This document shows positions 54,875 to 64,000 of a DNA stretch of 64,000 nucleotides, piece after piece. A program made the position numbers and the translations under genes. The notes below the pieces were generated by a model. The model did not search any database, was not told the origin of the DNA, and saw nothing but the letters and a program-made list of their open reading frames with translations. The stretch is from Streptomyces sp. NRRL S-37 (GTDB taxonomy: Bacteria; Actinomycetota; Actinomycetes; Streptomycetales; Streptomycetaceae): the NCBI RefSeq assembly GCF_000721605.1, contig NZ_JOIZ01000019.1, positions 186,001-250,000 of the forward strand, given 5' to 3'. Numbering within the stretch: position 1 is the first letter of the stretch; every line of letters begins with the position of its first letter.

Positions 54875-55462
54875 TCAGGCAGGGGAGGGGGGCAGCGGCA
54901 ACGGCAGCCCGGGGAGTCCGTCCAGGCTGGTCGCGACGTGCTCCTTCTTGGTGAAGTACGCGTCGAGCGAGGCGTCGTCCTCCCGCGCGAACCGCTTCTC
55001 GTGCAGGTCCCGTTCGCTCTCGTACGCCATGAAGGGCACCGCGTATCCGCAGGTGTCCCGGATCAGTTCGGCCGTCACGACGACGACGGCGCGCAGGCCG
55101 TGGAGCGAGGGGTCGATGTCCGGGAAGTGGGTGAGCAGTTCCCCGAAGCGGGGGTCGTCCCGGAAGACGGGCTCGCCGCGGCCGTGCACGCGCACGATGT
55201 TCGGCGGCCCCTGGAACGCGCACCACATCAGGGTGATCCGGCCGTTCTCCCGCAGGTGGGCGATGGTCTCGGCGTTGGAGCCGGCGAAGTCGAGGTAGGC
55301 GACGGTGAGTTCGTCGAGGACCGCGAAGGACCCCTTGAGCCCCTTGGGGGAGAGATTGACCGTGCCGTCGGCGGACAGGGGGGCGGTGGCGGTGAAGAAG
55401 ACCGGCTGTTCCTCGATGAAGGTGCGGAGGCGGCCGTCTATGCGCTCATAGGTCTTTCCCAT
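54875..55462 (-). CDS. pyridoxamine 5'-phosphate oxidase-like flavoprotein
   Basis: 195 residues from ATG 55462 (GGTGG upstream); GTG 55468 is the alternative. The split-barrel FMN fold is indicated by IEEQPVFFTATAPLSADGTVNLSPKGLKGSF, LRENGRITLMWCAFQGPPNIVRVHG and PFMAYESERD. Relatives bind FMN, haem or F420; no specific reaction is predictable. Same strand as the redox island but 120 nt or more from it, so co-function is only suggested. Confidence 0.88.
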   Translation of the reverse strand: MGKTYERIDGRLRTFIEEQPVFFTATAPLSADGTVNLSPKGLKGSFAVLDELTVAYLDFAGSNAETIAHLRENGRITLMWCAFQGPPNIVRVHGRGEPVFRDDPRFGELLTHFPDIDPSLHGLRAVVVVTAELIRDTCGYAVPFMAYESERDLHEKRFAREDDASLDAYFTKKEHVATSLDGLPGLPLPLPPSPA

Positions 55463-55578
55463 GTCCACCGATTATGGGACCAGGTCTTTCGTTTGTCTAA
55501 GCAATAGGTGATCGGCCGGGGAAATACCGTGGCCGCCCCGGCCGGCGCATGTACGGGGCGGCCACAGCGCCTGTCACC

Positions 55579-56060
55579 TCACTTGGTGAGCGTGCAGGCG
55601 GCCAGGGAGTCGAGTCCGGCGGGGCGTTCGGCGGTGCGGCCGATGGCGGTGGCGATGCGGTTGATGGCGGCGACGCGCTTGTCCTCGAGGGGGCCGAGGA
55701 TGGCGTTGGCCGGCGGTGTCGTCGCTTCCTCGCCGGCGCCCGCCTCGTCCTGCCCGGCCGCGCCCTGTGCGTCGAGCGAGCACGGGGCGAGCGCGTCGAG
55801 TCCGGCGGGGCGTTCGGCGGTGCGGCCGATGGCGGTGGCGATGCGGTTGATGGCGGCGACGCGCTTGTCCTCGAGGGGGCCGAGGATGGCGTTGCGATCT
55901 GTTTGTCGAGGTCGCCGAGGTTGCGGTCGACCTCGGCCTGGGCGGTGGCGGGGATCGCGGGGGCGGAGCCGGCGATCACCGCGCCGGACAGTGCCAGCGC
56001 GGCGGCGCCGCCGATGAAGCCGACGCGGCGCTTGCTGTACTTCGGAAGGGCCCTGGACAT
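55579..56060 (-). pseudogene. frameshifted secreted protein with a perfectly duplicated 33-residue segment
   Basis: From ATG 56060 a signal peptide ([20 protein letters not shown], cleaved near ATA) and VDRNLGDLDKQIA are read; after that the coherent sequence NAILGPLEDKRVAAINRIA... continues in another frame to the stop at 55579. One base appears missing near 55895-55897 (an expected GCCAAC reads GCAAC). The second half contains two identical copies of NAILGPLEDKRVAAINRIAT followed by AIGRTAERPAGLD, joined by a linker, and ends LAACTLTK. Either a real frameshift or a sequence error; restored, it would be a roughly 160-residue secreted protein of unknown function. Confidence 0.65.
55610..55894 (-). 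repeat. perfect 99-bp direct repeat within the secreted-protein gene
   Basis: 55610-55708 and 55796-55894 are identical base for base and 186 bp apart (62 codons), encoding 33 identical residues. Nucleotide identity means the duplication is recent or maintained by recombination. The frameshift lies directly beside the promoter-proximal copy. Confidence 0.88.
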
Positions 56061-56203
56061 GCGGATGCCTCACTCGGGTCGGGGTGTCACGGGTGTGTGT
56101 CGTGCTGTCTCGATCGGTCCGACGCGGCGCCTGCGTCCGGCGACAAGTACGCGAAAGCGGTTTCCGGCGTTCAACCCGGCCCCGGATTCGCGAGCAGATT
56201 GAC

Positions 56204-56236
56204 GATTCATGCGGACTACTGCATACTCATGCATGT
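56204..56236. promoter_or_regulatory. ARG-box-like region upstream of argG
   Basis: GATTCATGCGG is followed by ACTGCATACTCATGCATG, whose TGCAT-ACTC-ATGCA core (56220-56233) is a palindrome; the stretch resembles the argC operator region and is AT-rich relative to its surroundings. It ends 28 nt before the argG start, so ArgR repression is likely. Confidence 0.65.
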
Positions 56237-56263
56237 CAGCGAATGCACTGTAAGGAGAAACCC

Positions 56264-57457
56264 GTGACCGAGCGCGTCGTACTCGCCTACTCGGGCGGTC
56301 TGGACACCTCCGTCGCCATCGGCTGGATCGCCGAGGAGACGGGCGCCGAGGTCATCGCCGTTGCGGTCGACGTCGGCCAGGGCGGCGAGGACCTGGACGT
56401 CATCCGCAAGCGCGCGCTCGCCTGCGGTGCCGTCGAGGCCGAGGTCGCGGACGCCAAGGACGAGTTCGCCGAGGAGTACTGCCTCCCGGCGATCAAGGCC
56501 AACGCCCTCTACATGGACCGCTACCCGCTGGTCTCCGCGCTGTCCCGGCCGACGATCGTCAAGCACCTCGTCGCCGCCGCGCAGAAGCACGGGGCCACCA
56601 CCGTCGCCCACGGCTGCACCGGCAAGGGCAACGACCAGGTCCGCTTCGAGGCCGGCATCGTCGCCCTCGCCCCTGACCTGAAGTGCATCGCCCCGGTCCG
56701 CGACTACGCCATGACCCGCGACAAGGCCATCGCCTTCTGCGAGGCCAAGGGCCTGCCGATCGCGACCACCAAGAAGTCCCCGTACTCCATCGACCAGAAC
56801 GTCTTCGGCCGCGCCGTCGAGACCGGCTTCCTCGAGGACATCTGGAACGCGCCGATCGAGGACGTGTACGAGTACACGCAGAACCCCGCCGTGGCGCGTG
56901 AGCCCGACGAGGTCGTCATCACCTTCAAGGAGGGCGTGCCGGTCGCCATCGACGGCAAGCCGGTCACCGTCCTCCAGGCGATCCAGCAGCTCAACGAGCG
57001 CGCCGGCGCCCAGGGCATCGGCCGGATCGACATGGTCGAGGACCGCCTCGTCGGCATCAAGTCCCGCGAGGTCTACGAGGCCCCCGGCGCGATCGCCCTG
57101 ATCACCGCCCACCAGGAGCTGGAGAACGTCACCGTCGAGCGCGAGCTCGCCCGCTACAAGCGGCAGGTCGAGCAGCGCTGGGGCGAACTGGTCTACGACG
57201 GCCAGTGGTTCTCCCCGCTCAAGCGCGCCCTGGACGGCTTCATCGCCGAGGCCAACCAGCACGTCAACGGCGACATCCGGATGACCCTGCACGGCGGCCG
57301 CGCCGTCGTCACCGGCCGGCGCTCGGAGTCGTCGCTGTACGACTTCAACCTGGCCACGTACGACACGGGCGACACGTTCGACCAGGCGGCGGCGAAGGGC
57401 TTCATCGACATCTACAGTCTGTCGGCGAAGATCGCCGCGAAGCGGGATCTGGCCTGA
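56264..57457 (+). CDS. argG: argininosuccinate synthase
   Basis: 397 residues from GTG 56264 with AAGGAG upstream. The PP-loop ATP motif [41 protein letters not shown], and [11 protein letters not shown] are intact. It joins citrulline and aspartate to argininosuccinate with ATP. It lies 5 kb from argCJBDR across a minus-strand redox island, has its own ARG-box region and is followed by a terminator, so it is a separate unit. Residues and length are normal for type I enzymes. Confidence 0.97.
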   Translation: MTERVVLAYSGGLDTSVAIGWIAEETGAEVIAVAVDVGQGGEDLDVIRKRALACGAVEAEVADAKDEFAEEYCLPAIKANALYMDRYPLVSALSRPTIVKHLVAAAQKHGATTVAHGCTGKGNDQVRFEAGIVALAPDLKCIAPVRDYAMTRDKAIAFCEAKGLPIATTKKSPYSIDQNVFGRAVETGFLEDIWNAPIEDVYEYTQNPAVAREPDEVVITFKEGVPVAIDGKPVTVLQAIQQLNERAGAQGIGRIDMVEDRLVGIKSREVYEAPGAIALITAHQELENVTVERELARYKRQVEQRWGELVYDGQWFSPLKRALDGFIAEANQHVNGDIRMTLHGGRAVVTGRRSESSLYDFNLATYDTGDTFDQAAAKGFIDIYSLSAKIAAKRDLA

Positions 57458-57504
57458 CCGGTCCGGTTGCTGGGGGAGGGGGACTGCGGGTCCGTCGTGG
57501 TTGA

Positions 57505-59001
<1,497 letters not shown>

Positions 59002-59177
59002 GGCGACATCCCTCAGGGGCGCGGGGCCGTACCGATGTGCGGCTTTGCCGCGCGGGCGCGAAGAACCCCGGCGCACCCGCGAAACAGCCGCAGCACCCCA
59101 GCTCTTGGGCGAAGCCGAGGTCATCGCGGGTTACGTTGGTCGGAACGCCGAACCGGACCCGACCGACGGAGCCCGCG

Positions 59178-60149
59178 ATGCCCTTCGCCCGACTGGCGAC
59201 AGCGACAACCCCCACCTGCCACATCGGCCTCGGCCTCGCCGCCGTCGGCCGCCCCGGCTACATCAACCTCGGCCGCGACGCCGACCTCGGAGAGGACCGC
59301 GGCGTCGAGACGCTGCGCACCCGTACGCACGAACTCCTCGACGCCGCCTACGCCCAGGGCGTCCGCTACTTCGACGCCGCCCGCTCCTACGGCCGTTCCG
59401 AGGAGTTCCTCGCCGACTGGCTGAGGAAGAGGACCGACGCCGACGACGTCGTCATCGGCAGCAAATGGGGCTACACCTACACCGCCGACTGGACCACCGA
59501 CGCCGAGCGGCACGAGGTCAAGGACCACTCCCTCGCGGCGTACGAGCGTCAGCGCGCCGAGACCGAGGCACTGCTCGGCGACCGGCTCGACCTCTACCAG
59601 ATCCACTCGGTGACCCCCGAGAGCCCCGCCCTCACCGACAAGGAGCTGCACGCCCGGCTCGCGGAGGCGGCGGGCCGGGGCCTCACCGTCGGCTTCTCCA
59701 CCAGCGGCCCGGCCCAGGCCGACGCCATCCGCGCCGCCCTCGCCGTCACGGTCGACGGCGAGCCCCTCTTCCGTACCGTCCAGTCGACGTACAACGTCCT
59801 GGAGACCTCCGCCGGGCCCGCGCTCGCCGAGGCCCGTGACGCCGGGCTCACCGTGATCGTCAAGGAGGGCATGGCCAACGGCCGGCTCGCCGCCGCGCAC
59901 GCCCCGGAGGCGCTGCGGGCCGTCGCCGAGGAGACCGGGCTCGGCTGTGACGCCGTCGCCCTCGCGATGGTCCTGCGGCAGCCGTGGGCCGGTGTGGTCC
60001 TCTCCGGCGCGGCCACCACCGCCCAGCTCACCTCCAACCTGCACGCCGCCGCCGTCGACCTCACCGACGACCAGCTCTCCCGCCTGACCGCCCTGGCCGA
60101 GGAGCCCCGGGCCTATTGGGAGCGGCGCGGAGAGCTGCCCTGGCACTGA
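59178..60149 (+). CDS. aldo/keto reductase
   Basis: 323 residues from ATG 59178. AKR fold: GLGLAAVGRPGYINLGR start, LLDAAYAQGVRYFDAARSYGRSEEFLADWL with the catalytic Asp-Tyr pair, VVIGSKWGYTYTADW (Lys), LYQIHSV, and the cofactor end LSGAATTAQLTSNLHA. It would reduce aldehydes or ketones with NAD(P)H; substrate unknown. Monocistronic on the plus strand, 176 nt after argH; the gap holds GGGGCGCGGGGCC-type repeat sequence only. Confidence 0.9.
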   Translation: MPFARLATATTPTCHIGLGLAAVGRPGYINLGRDADLGEDRGVETLRTRTHELLDAAYAQGVRYFDAARSYGRSEEFLADWLRKRTDADDVVIGSKWGYTYTADWTTDAERHEVKDHSLAAYERQRAETEALLGDRLDLYQIHSVTPESPALTDKELHARLAEAAGRGLTVGFSTSGPAQADAIRAALAVTVDGEPLFRTVQSTYNVLETSAGPALAEARDAGLTVIVKEGMANGRLAAAHAPEALRAVAEETGLGCDAVALAMVLRQPWAGVVLSGAATTAQLTSNLHAAAVDLTDDQLSRLTALAEEPRAYWERRGELPWH

Positions 60150-60199
60150 CCGCCCGGCCGTTCCTCGCACGACAGCCGTGAGACCCGTACGCCCTGAAT

Positions 60200-60229
60200 G
60201 AGACATTCGTGTCTCGCATGGAGTACAGT
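60200..60229. promoter_or_regulatory. TetR operator and promoter upstream of the TetR-MFS operon
   Basis: GAGACA-TTCG-TGTCTC (60200-60215) is an inverted repeat with perfect 6-bp arms; another TTGTCTC half-site lies at 60229-60235. A -10-like TACAGT (60224-60229) just before the ATG suggests transcription starts at or near the start codon, so binding would block RNA polymerase directly. Confidence 0.55.
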
Positions 60230-60235
60230 TGTCTC

Positions 60236-60805
60236 ATGGCTGTCGATCGTGACCACGTGCTGCGCAGTGCCGCCGCCCTGCTGACCCGTAGATCCACCGC
60301 GACCATGGACGAGGTCGCCAAGGCCGCCGGGATCAGCCGCGCCACCCTGCACCGGCAGTTCGCCGGGCGGGACGCGCTGGTCCGGGCGCTGGAGGCGCTC
60401 GGGATCGCCGAGTGCGAGGCCGCCCTGGCCGCCGCCCGGCCCGACGAGGGGCCGGCCGCCGACGCCGTGCGCCGCGTGGTCGCCGCGATCGAACCGCACG
60501 CCCCCCTGCTCGCCTTCCTCTACACCGAGAACCAGCTGTTCGAGGGCGAGGAGCAGAACGAGGGCTGGGCCGCGATCGACGAGCGCATCGCCGCGCTGTT
60601 CCGGCGCGGCCAGGCGAGCGGCGAGTTCCGCATCGACCTCACCCCGGCCTGGCTCACCGAGGCGCTCTACGGCCTGCTCGCCTCCGCCGCCTGGGCGGTG
60701 GCCGAGGGCCGGGTCGCCCCCAAGGACTTCACCCACATGATCGTCGAGCTGCTGCTCGGCGGCGTACGACGCCCGGAGGAACCGGCGCCGGGGAAGGAAT
60801 CATGA
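60236..60805 (+). CDS. TetR-family repressor of the adjacent efflux pump
   Basis: 189 residues from ATG 60236; upstream in-frame starts would cover the operator. N-terminal HTH (LRSAAALLTRRSTATMDEVAKAAGISRATLHRQFAGRDALVRA), then a helical ligand domain with a conserved-looking FLYTENQLFEGEEQNEGW. It overlaps the MFS gene by 4 nt, so the two are coupled, and it likely represses the operon through the palindrome at 60200. Confidence 0.92.
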   Translation: MAVDRDHVLRSAAALLTRRSTATMDEVAKAAGISRATLHRQFAGRDALVRALEALGIAECEAALAAARPDEGPAADAVRRVVAAIEPHAPLLAFLYTENQLFEGEEQNEGWAAIDERIAALFRRGQASGEFRIDLTPAWLTEALYGLLASAAWAVAEGRVAPKDFTHMIVELLLGGVRRPEEPAPGKES

Positions 60806-62313
60806 CCAGCGCCATACGGCCGCGGACCACGACCGAGGAGACGCGCCGCCCCGGCCGCTGGCTCGCCCTGTCGGTCCTCGTGCTCGCCGTCCTGCTGGTG
60901 GCCGTCGACGCGACCGTCCTCGGCCTCGCCACCCCGTACATCAGCGAGGACCTCGCACCCACCGGCTCCCAGCTGCTGTGGATCGGTGACGTCTACTCCT
61001 TCGTGCTCGCCGGACTGCTCGTGTCGATGGGCAGCCTCGGCGACCGCGTCGGCCGCAAGCGGATCCTGCTGTACGGCGCCGCCGCGTTCGGCGTGATCTC
61101 CGTGCTCAACGCCTACGCGCACACGCCCGAGGTGATGATCGCGGCGCGCGCCCTGCTCGGCGTCGCCGGGGCCACCCTGATGCCGGCCACCCTCGCCCTG
61201 ATCCGCCACCTCTTCCACGACCCGCGTGAGCGCAGCCTCGCCATCGGCATCTGGGGCGCGACCGCCTCCGCCGGCACGGCGGTCGGACCGGTCCTCGGAG
61301 GGCTGCTGCTGGAGCACTTCTGGTGGGGCTCGGTCTTCCTGATCAACCTGCCGGTCATGGCGGTTCTGGTGGTCGTCGGCAGCAAGCTGCTGCCGGAGTC
61401 CCGCACCCCCGAACCCGGCCCGTGGGACCTGACCAGCGTGGCCCTGTCCCTGGCCGGCATGATCGGCGTGGTCTACGCGGTGAAGGAGACGGCGAGCCAC
61501 GGCCCCGCCGCGCCCGCCCTCGCGGCGGGCCTGCTGGGCGCGACGGCCCTGTACCTGTTCGTCCGCCGCCAGCTCGCCCTCCCCAAGCCCCTCCTGGACA
61601 TGCGGCTGTTCCGCGGCCGGGGATTCAGCGGGGCGGTGCTCGCCGACCTGCTCACCGTCCTCGGCCTGTCCGGCCTGGTGTTCTTCCTCTCCCAGTACCT
61701 GCAACTGGTCCAGGGGCGTCGCCCGTTCGAGGCGGGCCTCGCGGAACTGCCCGCCGCGGTCGGCGCGGTGGCGGCCGGTCTGATCGCCGGCCGGACCGCC
61801 CGCCGCTTCTCGGTGCGCTCGGTCGTCGCCGGCGGCCTGGCCGCCATCGGCCTGGCCCTGGCCGCGCTGACGGTGATCGACCAGTCCACCGGCTACCCCC
61901 TGCTCGGGACGGCACTGCTGGTGGTCGGCCTGGGCGCCGGCTTCTCCTTCACGGTGACCGCCGACGTGATCCTCTCGAGCGTCCCCAAGGAACAGGCGGG
62001 CGCCGCCTCCGCCGTCTCGGAGACGGCGTACGAACTCGGCGCGGCCCTGGGCATCGCCGTACTCGGGTCCATCGTGACCGGCGTCTACCGCGGCTTCACC
62101 GGCCCGGCGGGCACCCCGGCAAAGGCCCGCGAGTCCCTGGGCGGCGCGGTGGAAGCGGCGTCGCACCTGCCTGCCGGCACGGCCCGGCCGATGCTGGAAG
62201 CGGCCCGCCAGTCCTTCGTCGACGGCCTCGCCCTGGCAGCGGGCACAGGAGCGGCGGTCCTCCTGGCAGCGGCGGCAGCCGCGTGGTTCATGCTCCGGAA
62301 CCAACGGCTCTGA
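60802..62313 (+). CDS. DHA2-family (14-helix) MFS drug exporter
   Basis: 503 residues from ATG 60802. Fourteen hydrophobic helices; DHA2 signatures include VAVDATVLGLATPYISEDL (motif D1), LGDRVGRKRILLYG (motif A) and IGIWGATASAGTAVGPVLGG (motif C of drug:proton antiporters). The SmvA/QacA/EmrB-type proton antiporter would expel cationic or lipophilic drugs. Second gene of the operon with its own TetR repressor. An inverted copy of the dispersed repeat follows the stop. Confidence 0.93.
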   Translation: MTSAIRPRTTTEETRRPGRWLALSVLVLAVLLVAVDATVLGLATPYISEDLAPTGSQLLWIGDVYSFVLAGLLVSMGSLGDRVGRKRILLYGAAAFGVISVLNAYAHTPEVMIAARALLGVAGATLMPATLALIRHLFHDPRERSLAIGIWGATASAGTAVGPVLGGLLLEHFWWGSVFLINLPVMAVLVVVGSKLLPESRTPEPGPWDLTSVALSLAGMIGVVYAVKETASHGPAAPALAAGLLGATALYLFVRRQLALPKPLLDMRLFRGRGFSGAVLADLLTVLGLSGLVFFLSQYLQLVQGRRPFEAGLAELPAAVGAVAAGLIAGRTARRFSVRSVVAGGLAAIGLALAALTVIDQSTGYPLLGTALLVVGLGAGFSFTVTADVILSSVPKEQAGAASAVSETAYELGAALGIAVLGSIVTGVYRGFTGPAGTPAKARESLGGAVEAASHLPAGTARPMLEAARQSFVDGLALAAGTGAAVLLAAAAAAWFMLRNQRL

Positions 62314-62362
62314 AAGAGCCGGAACCTTGGAGTCACCGGCTGAACAGCCAACCCGAAGAGGC

Positions 62363-62380
62363 TCGGGGAACTGCGCGACC
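62363..62380. repeat. inverted copy of the GGTCGCGCAGTTCCCCG dispersed repeat
   Basis: CGGGGAACTGCGCGACC is the reverse complement of the start of copies 1 and 2 at 22428 and 51169. It lies between convergent genes (MFS and acyltransferase). Confidence 0.75.
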
Positions 62381-62430
62381 AGCCACGATCCATCCGCACC
62401 CGCAGTGCGACCGCAGCCCCCGCCCTGCGC

Positions 62431-63102
62431 TTATGCGGCCTTCGCCTTGCTGGCGTACATGTCCACGTACTCCTGCCCGGACAACCGCATGACCTCGGTC
62501 ATCACCGAGTCGGTCACCGCCCGCAGCACGTACCGGTCACGCCCCATCCCGTCGTACCGGGAGAACTCCATCGCCTCACCGAAACGGACCGTCACCTTGC
62601 CCGGCCGGGGCAGACCCGCACCCCCCGGCTGCAGCTTGTCCGTGCCGATCATCGCGAACGGCACGACCGGCGCGCCGGTCATCAGGGTGAGCCGGGCGAT
62701 GCCGGTACGGCCCCGGTAGAGGCGGCCGTCGGGGGAGCGGGTGCCCTCCGGGTAGATGCCGAAGATCCGGCCCTCCTCCAGCACCCGGCGCCCGGTCATC
62801 AGCGCCGCCACCCCGCCCCGCCCGCCGTCGCGGTCGACCGGGATCATGCCGACGCCGGTGAAGAACCACGCCATCAGCCGGCCCTTGAACCCCTTGCCGG
62901 TGACGTACTCGTCCTTGCCGATGAAGACGACCTGGCGGTCGCAGACGAGCGGCAGGATCATCGAGTCGATGAACGTCAGGTGGTTGCCGGCCAGGATCAC
63001 AGGACCGTCGCCCGGGATGTTCTCCGCGCCCTCCACCTGTGGGCGGAACATCAGGCGCATGATCGGACCGAGCACTGCCTTGATGAGCGCGAAGCGGGAC
63101 AA
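62431..63102 (-). CDS. 1-acyl-sn-glycerol-3-phosphate acyltransferase-like protein
   Basis: 223 residues from a TTG at 63102, with GGAGGG five nt upstream. Acyltransferase block I (VILAGNHLTFIDSMILP, the catalytic His-x4-Asp), block II (GMIPVDRDGG), block III (GRIFGIYPEGTRSPDGRLYRG) and block IV (APVVPFAMIG) are intact. It adds the second acyl chain to lysophosphatidate, or acts on a related acceptor, at the membrane. It is divergent from the glycerophosphodiesterase gene across 414 bp that contains PHO-box-like repeats, hinting at a shared phospholipid/phosphate context. Confidence 0.92.
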   Translation of the reverse strand: MSRFALIKAVLGPIMRLMFRPQVEGAENIPGDGPVILAGNHLTFIDSMILPLVCDRQVVFIGKDEYVTGKGFKGRLMAWFFTGVGMIPVDRDGGRGGVAALMTGRRVLEEGRIFGIYPEGTRSPDGRLYRGRTGIARLTLMTGAPVVPFAMIGTDKLQPGGAGLPRPGKVTVRFGEAMEFSRYDGMGRDRYVLRAVTDSVMTEVMRLSGQEYVDMYASKAKAA

Positions 63103-63206
63103 CGGGCCCTCCGGTGGGGAACGGACGTCGGTTCATGCCGTACGAGTCTGTGCAGGTGAGGACATTACTCGCGGCCCGGGGGGTTGCGCACATCGAGATC
63201 GTGGGA

Positions 63207-63249
63207 GTTCACCGAGGTCTTACTCACTCTTGACCCGGGTTCACCTGCG
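63207..63249. promoter_or_regulatory. PHO-box-like repeats (GTTCACC) between plsC-like and glpQ-like genes
   Basis: GTTCACCGAGG at 63207 and GTTCACCTGCG at 63239 match the 11-nt PhoP direct-repeat unit of Streptomyces, with degenerate units (CTTACTCACT, TTGACCCGGG) between them; a further GTTCATGCCG is at 63131. PhoP control of the phosphodiesterase or the acyltransferase gene is plausible. The 414-bp region otherwise holds GTACGTCA repeats (63391, 63409) and a -10-like TACGAT (63473). Confidence 0.5.
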
Positions 63250-63516
63250 GCGGCCCGCCCGCGGCCGGTGAGCGACACGGCCGTCACACTGTGACGCAAC
63301 TCGCCCGGGCCGCACACCGCACGGGTGCCCCGCTCCGTCCCGTCCAACCGGACGAGCCGTCACATTACCACCGGAATACGACAGACGTACGTCATTCGCA
63401 CGAGGGGCGTACGTCACGCGACATCACCCGTGTGTTCGGCCCGGGGTCTCCCGTGCGTCATCCGCACGCACCTACGATCGCCCCGCACCGGACGAGCCGA
63501 CATCAGGAGGACCCTC

Positions 63517-64000
63517 ATGGCAACGCGGGAGTCGAACGAACAGGCGGGCGGAACCGGACGGCGGGCCCTCCTCGGCGCGGCCGTGCTCGGCGCCTCCGGA
63601 ACGGTCCTGGCCCTGGGCGGCACCGCGAGAGCCGCCGGCCACCGGCCCGGCGGCGGCCGGGGACTGAAGAGCCTGCCCGTCCCCACCATCGTGGGCCACC
63701 GCGGGGCCAGCGGCTACCGGCCCGAGCACACCCTCGGCGCCTACCAGCTCGCCCTCGACATGGGCGCGGACATCGTCGAGGCCGGCGACCTCGTCCCCAC
63801 CAAGGACGGCCACCTCGTCTGCCGCCACGAACCAGAGATCGGCGGCACCACGGACGTCGCCGACCACCCCGAGTTCGCCGGCCGCCGGACCACCAAGACG
63901 CTGGACGGCGCCTCCGTCACCGGCTGGTTCACCGAGGACTTCACCCTCGCCGAGCTGAAGCGGCTCCGCGCGGTGGAGCGCATCCCCGCCAACCGCCCGC
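63517..64000 (+). CDS. secreted glycerophosphodiester phosphodiesterase (N-terminal part, cut by the window end)
   Basis: 161 codons visible from ATG 63517 (AGGAGG six nt upstream), open at the right edge. A Tat-type signal ([21 protein letters not shown], cleavage near ARA) precedes the GDPD domain: [23 protein letters not shown] with the catalytic His and the Glu, then [24 protein letters not shown] with the metal-binding acid pair and second His. It hydrolyses glycerophosphodiesters from teichoic acids or phospholipids outside the cell to glycerol-3-phosphate. The PhoP-regulated glpQ1 of S. coelicolor is a likely relative. Confidence 0.93.
   Translation, partial: MATRESNEQAGGTGRRALLGAAVLGASGTVLALGGTARAAGHRPGGGRGLKSLPVPTIVGHRGASGYRPEHTLGAYQLALDMGADIVEAGDLVPTKDGHLVCRHEPEIGGTTDVADHPEFAGRRTTKTLDGASVTGWFTEDFTLAELKRLRAVERIPANRP

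Overview
The window is chromosomal DNA from a Streptomyces. It is very GC-rich with almost exclusively G/C-ending codons, GTG and TTG starts are common, TTA codons are nearly absent (two found), and the gene order (sseB-like, DUF1844, infC-rpmI-rplT, tRNA/rRNA methyltransferase, sensor kinase, pheST; argCJBDR) is typical of that genus. No tRNA, rRNA, CRISPR array, intact IS or prophage was seen.

Layout. 1-2.9 kb: end of a glycine betaine/proline-betaine ABC ATPase and a permease fused to two binding-protein domains. 3.3-6.2 kb: XRE-cupin regulator, a decayed metal-receptor gene, and a divergent TDT exporter/LysR pair. 6.3-13.1 kb: a gene set that fits gamma-glutamylated ethanolamine catabolism (amidotransferase-type hydrolase, permease and GntR regulator on minus; GlnA4-like synthetase, aldehyde dehydrogenase and SDR on plus). 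13.1-20.5 kb: DUF2510 protein, aldolase/deaminase-type PLP enzyme, a repeat-bearing membrane protein with a mycosin-like protease, a class A beta-lactamase-like protein, SseB-like and DUF1844 proteins. 20.5-28.4 kb: translation core (infC-rpmI-rplT with an attenuator-like leader, RNA methyltransferase, PAS kinase, pheST). 28.8-36.7 kb: PP2C phosphatase, TPR-type regulator, Nudix enzyme, then a low-density accessory stretch of relics, a BTAD protein, an amidase and small proteins. 36.7-46.2 kb: 3-hydroxyacyl-CoA dehydrogenase, GHL10 glycosidase, DMT transporter/MocR divergent pair, GNAT, phosphatase, a secreted GH51 arabinofuranosidase. 46.3-51.1 kb: argCJBDR, each CDS through argD overlapping its predecessor by 4 nt. 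51.5-56.1 kb: minus-strand redox island (ferric reductase-like protein, doubly flavinylatable FMN-binding protein, ApbE) carrying an IS200/IS605-type remnant, a PNPOx-like protein and a frameshifted secreted protein. 56.2-59.0 kb: argG and argH. 59.2-64 kb: aldo/keto reductase, TetR-MFS operon, acyltransferase and a glycerophosphodiesterase cut by the window edge.

How genes work together. argCJBDR plus argG and argH cover acetylated-ornithine synthesis and the last two steps to arginine under ArgR; carbamoyltransferase is not in the window. The ethanolamine set would capture, activate, oxidise and deglutamylate an amine. The redox island would pass electrons from NAD(P)H through a membrane haem/flavin protein to an extracytoplasmic flavoprotein.

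Most interesting observations: mutually exclusive hairpins plus a non-canonical ATC start at infC; a dispersed palindromic element inserted in frame in argJ; divergent genes whose start codons overlap; a DMT transporter fused in frame to a DUF1918 module that keeps its own ribosome binding site; and the ApbE system in which the flavin transferase lacks an export signal while its substrate has a Tat-like one.
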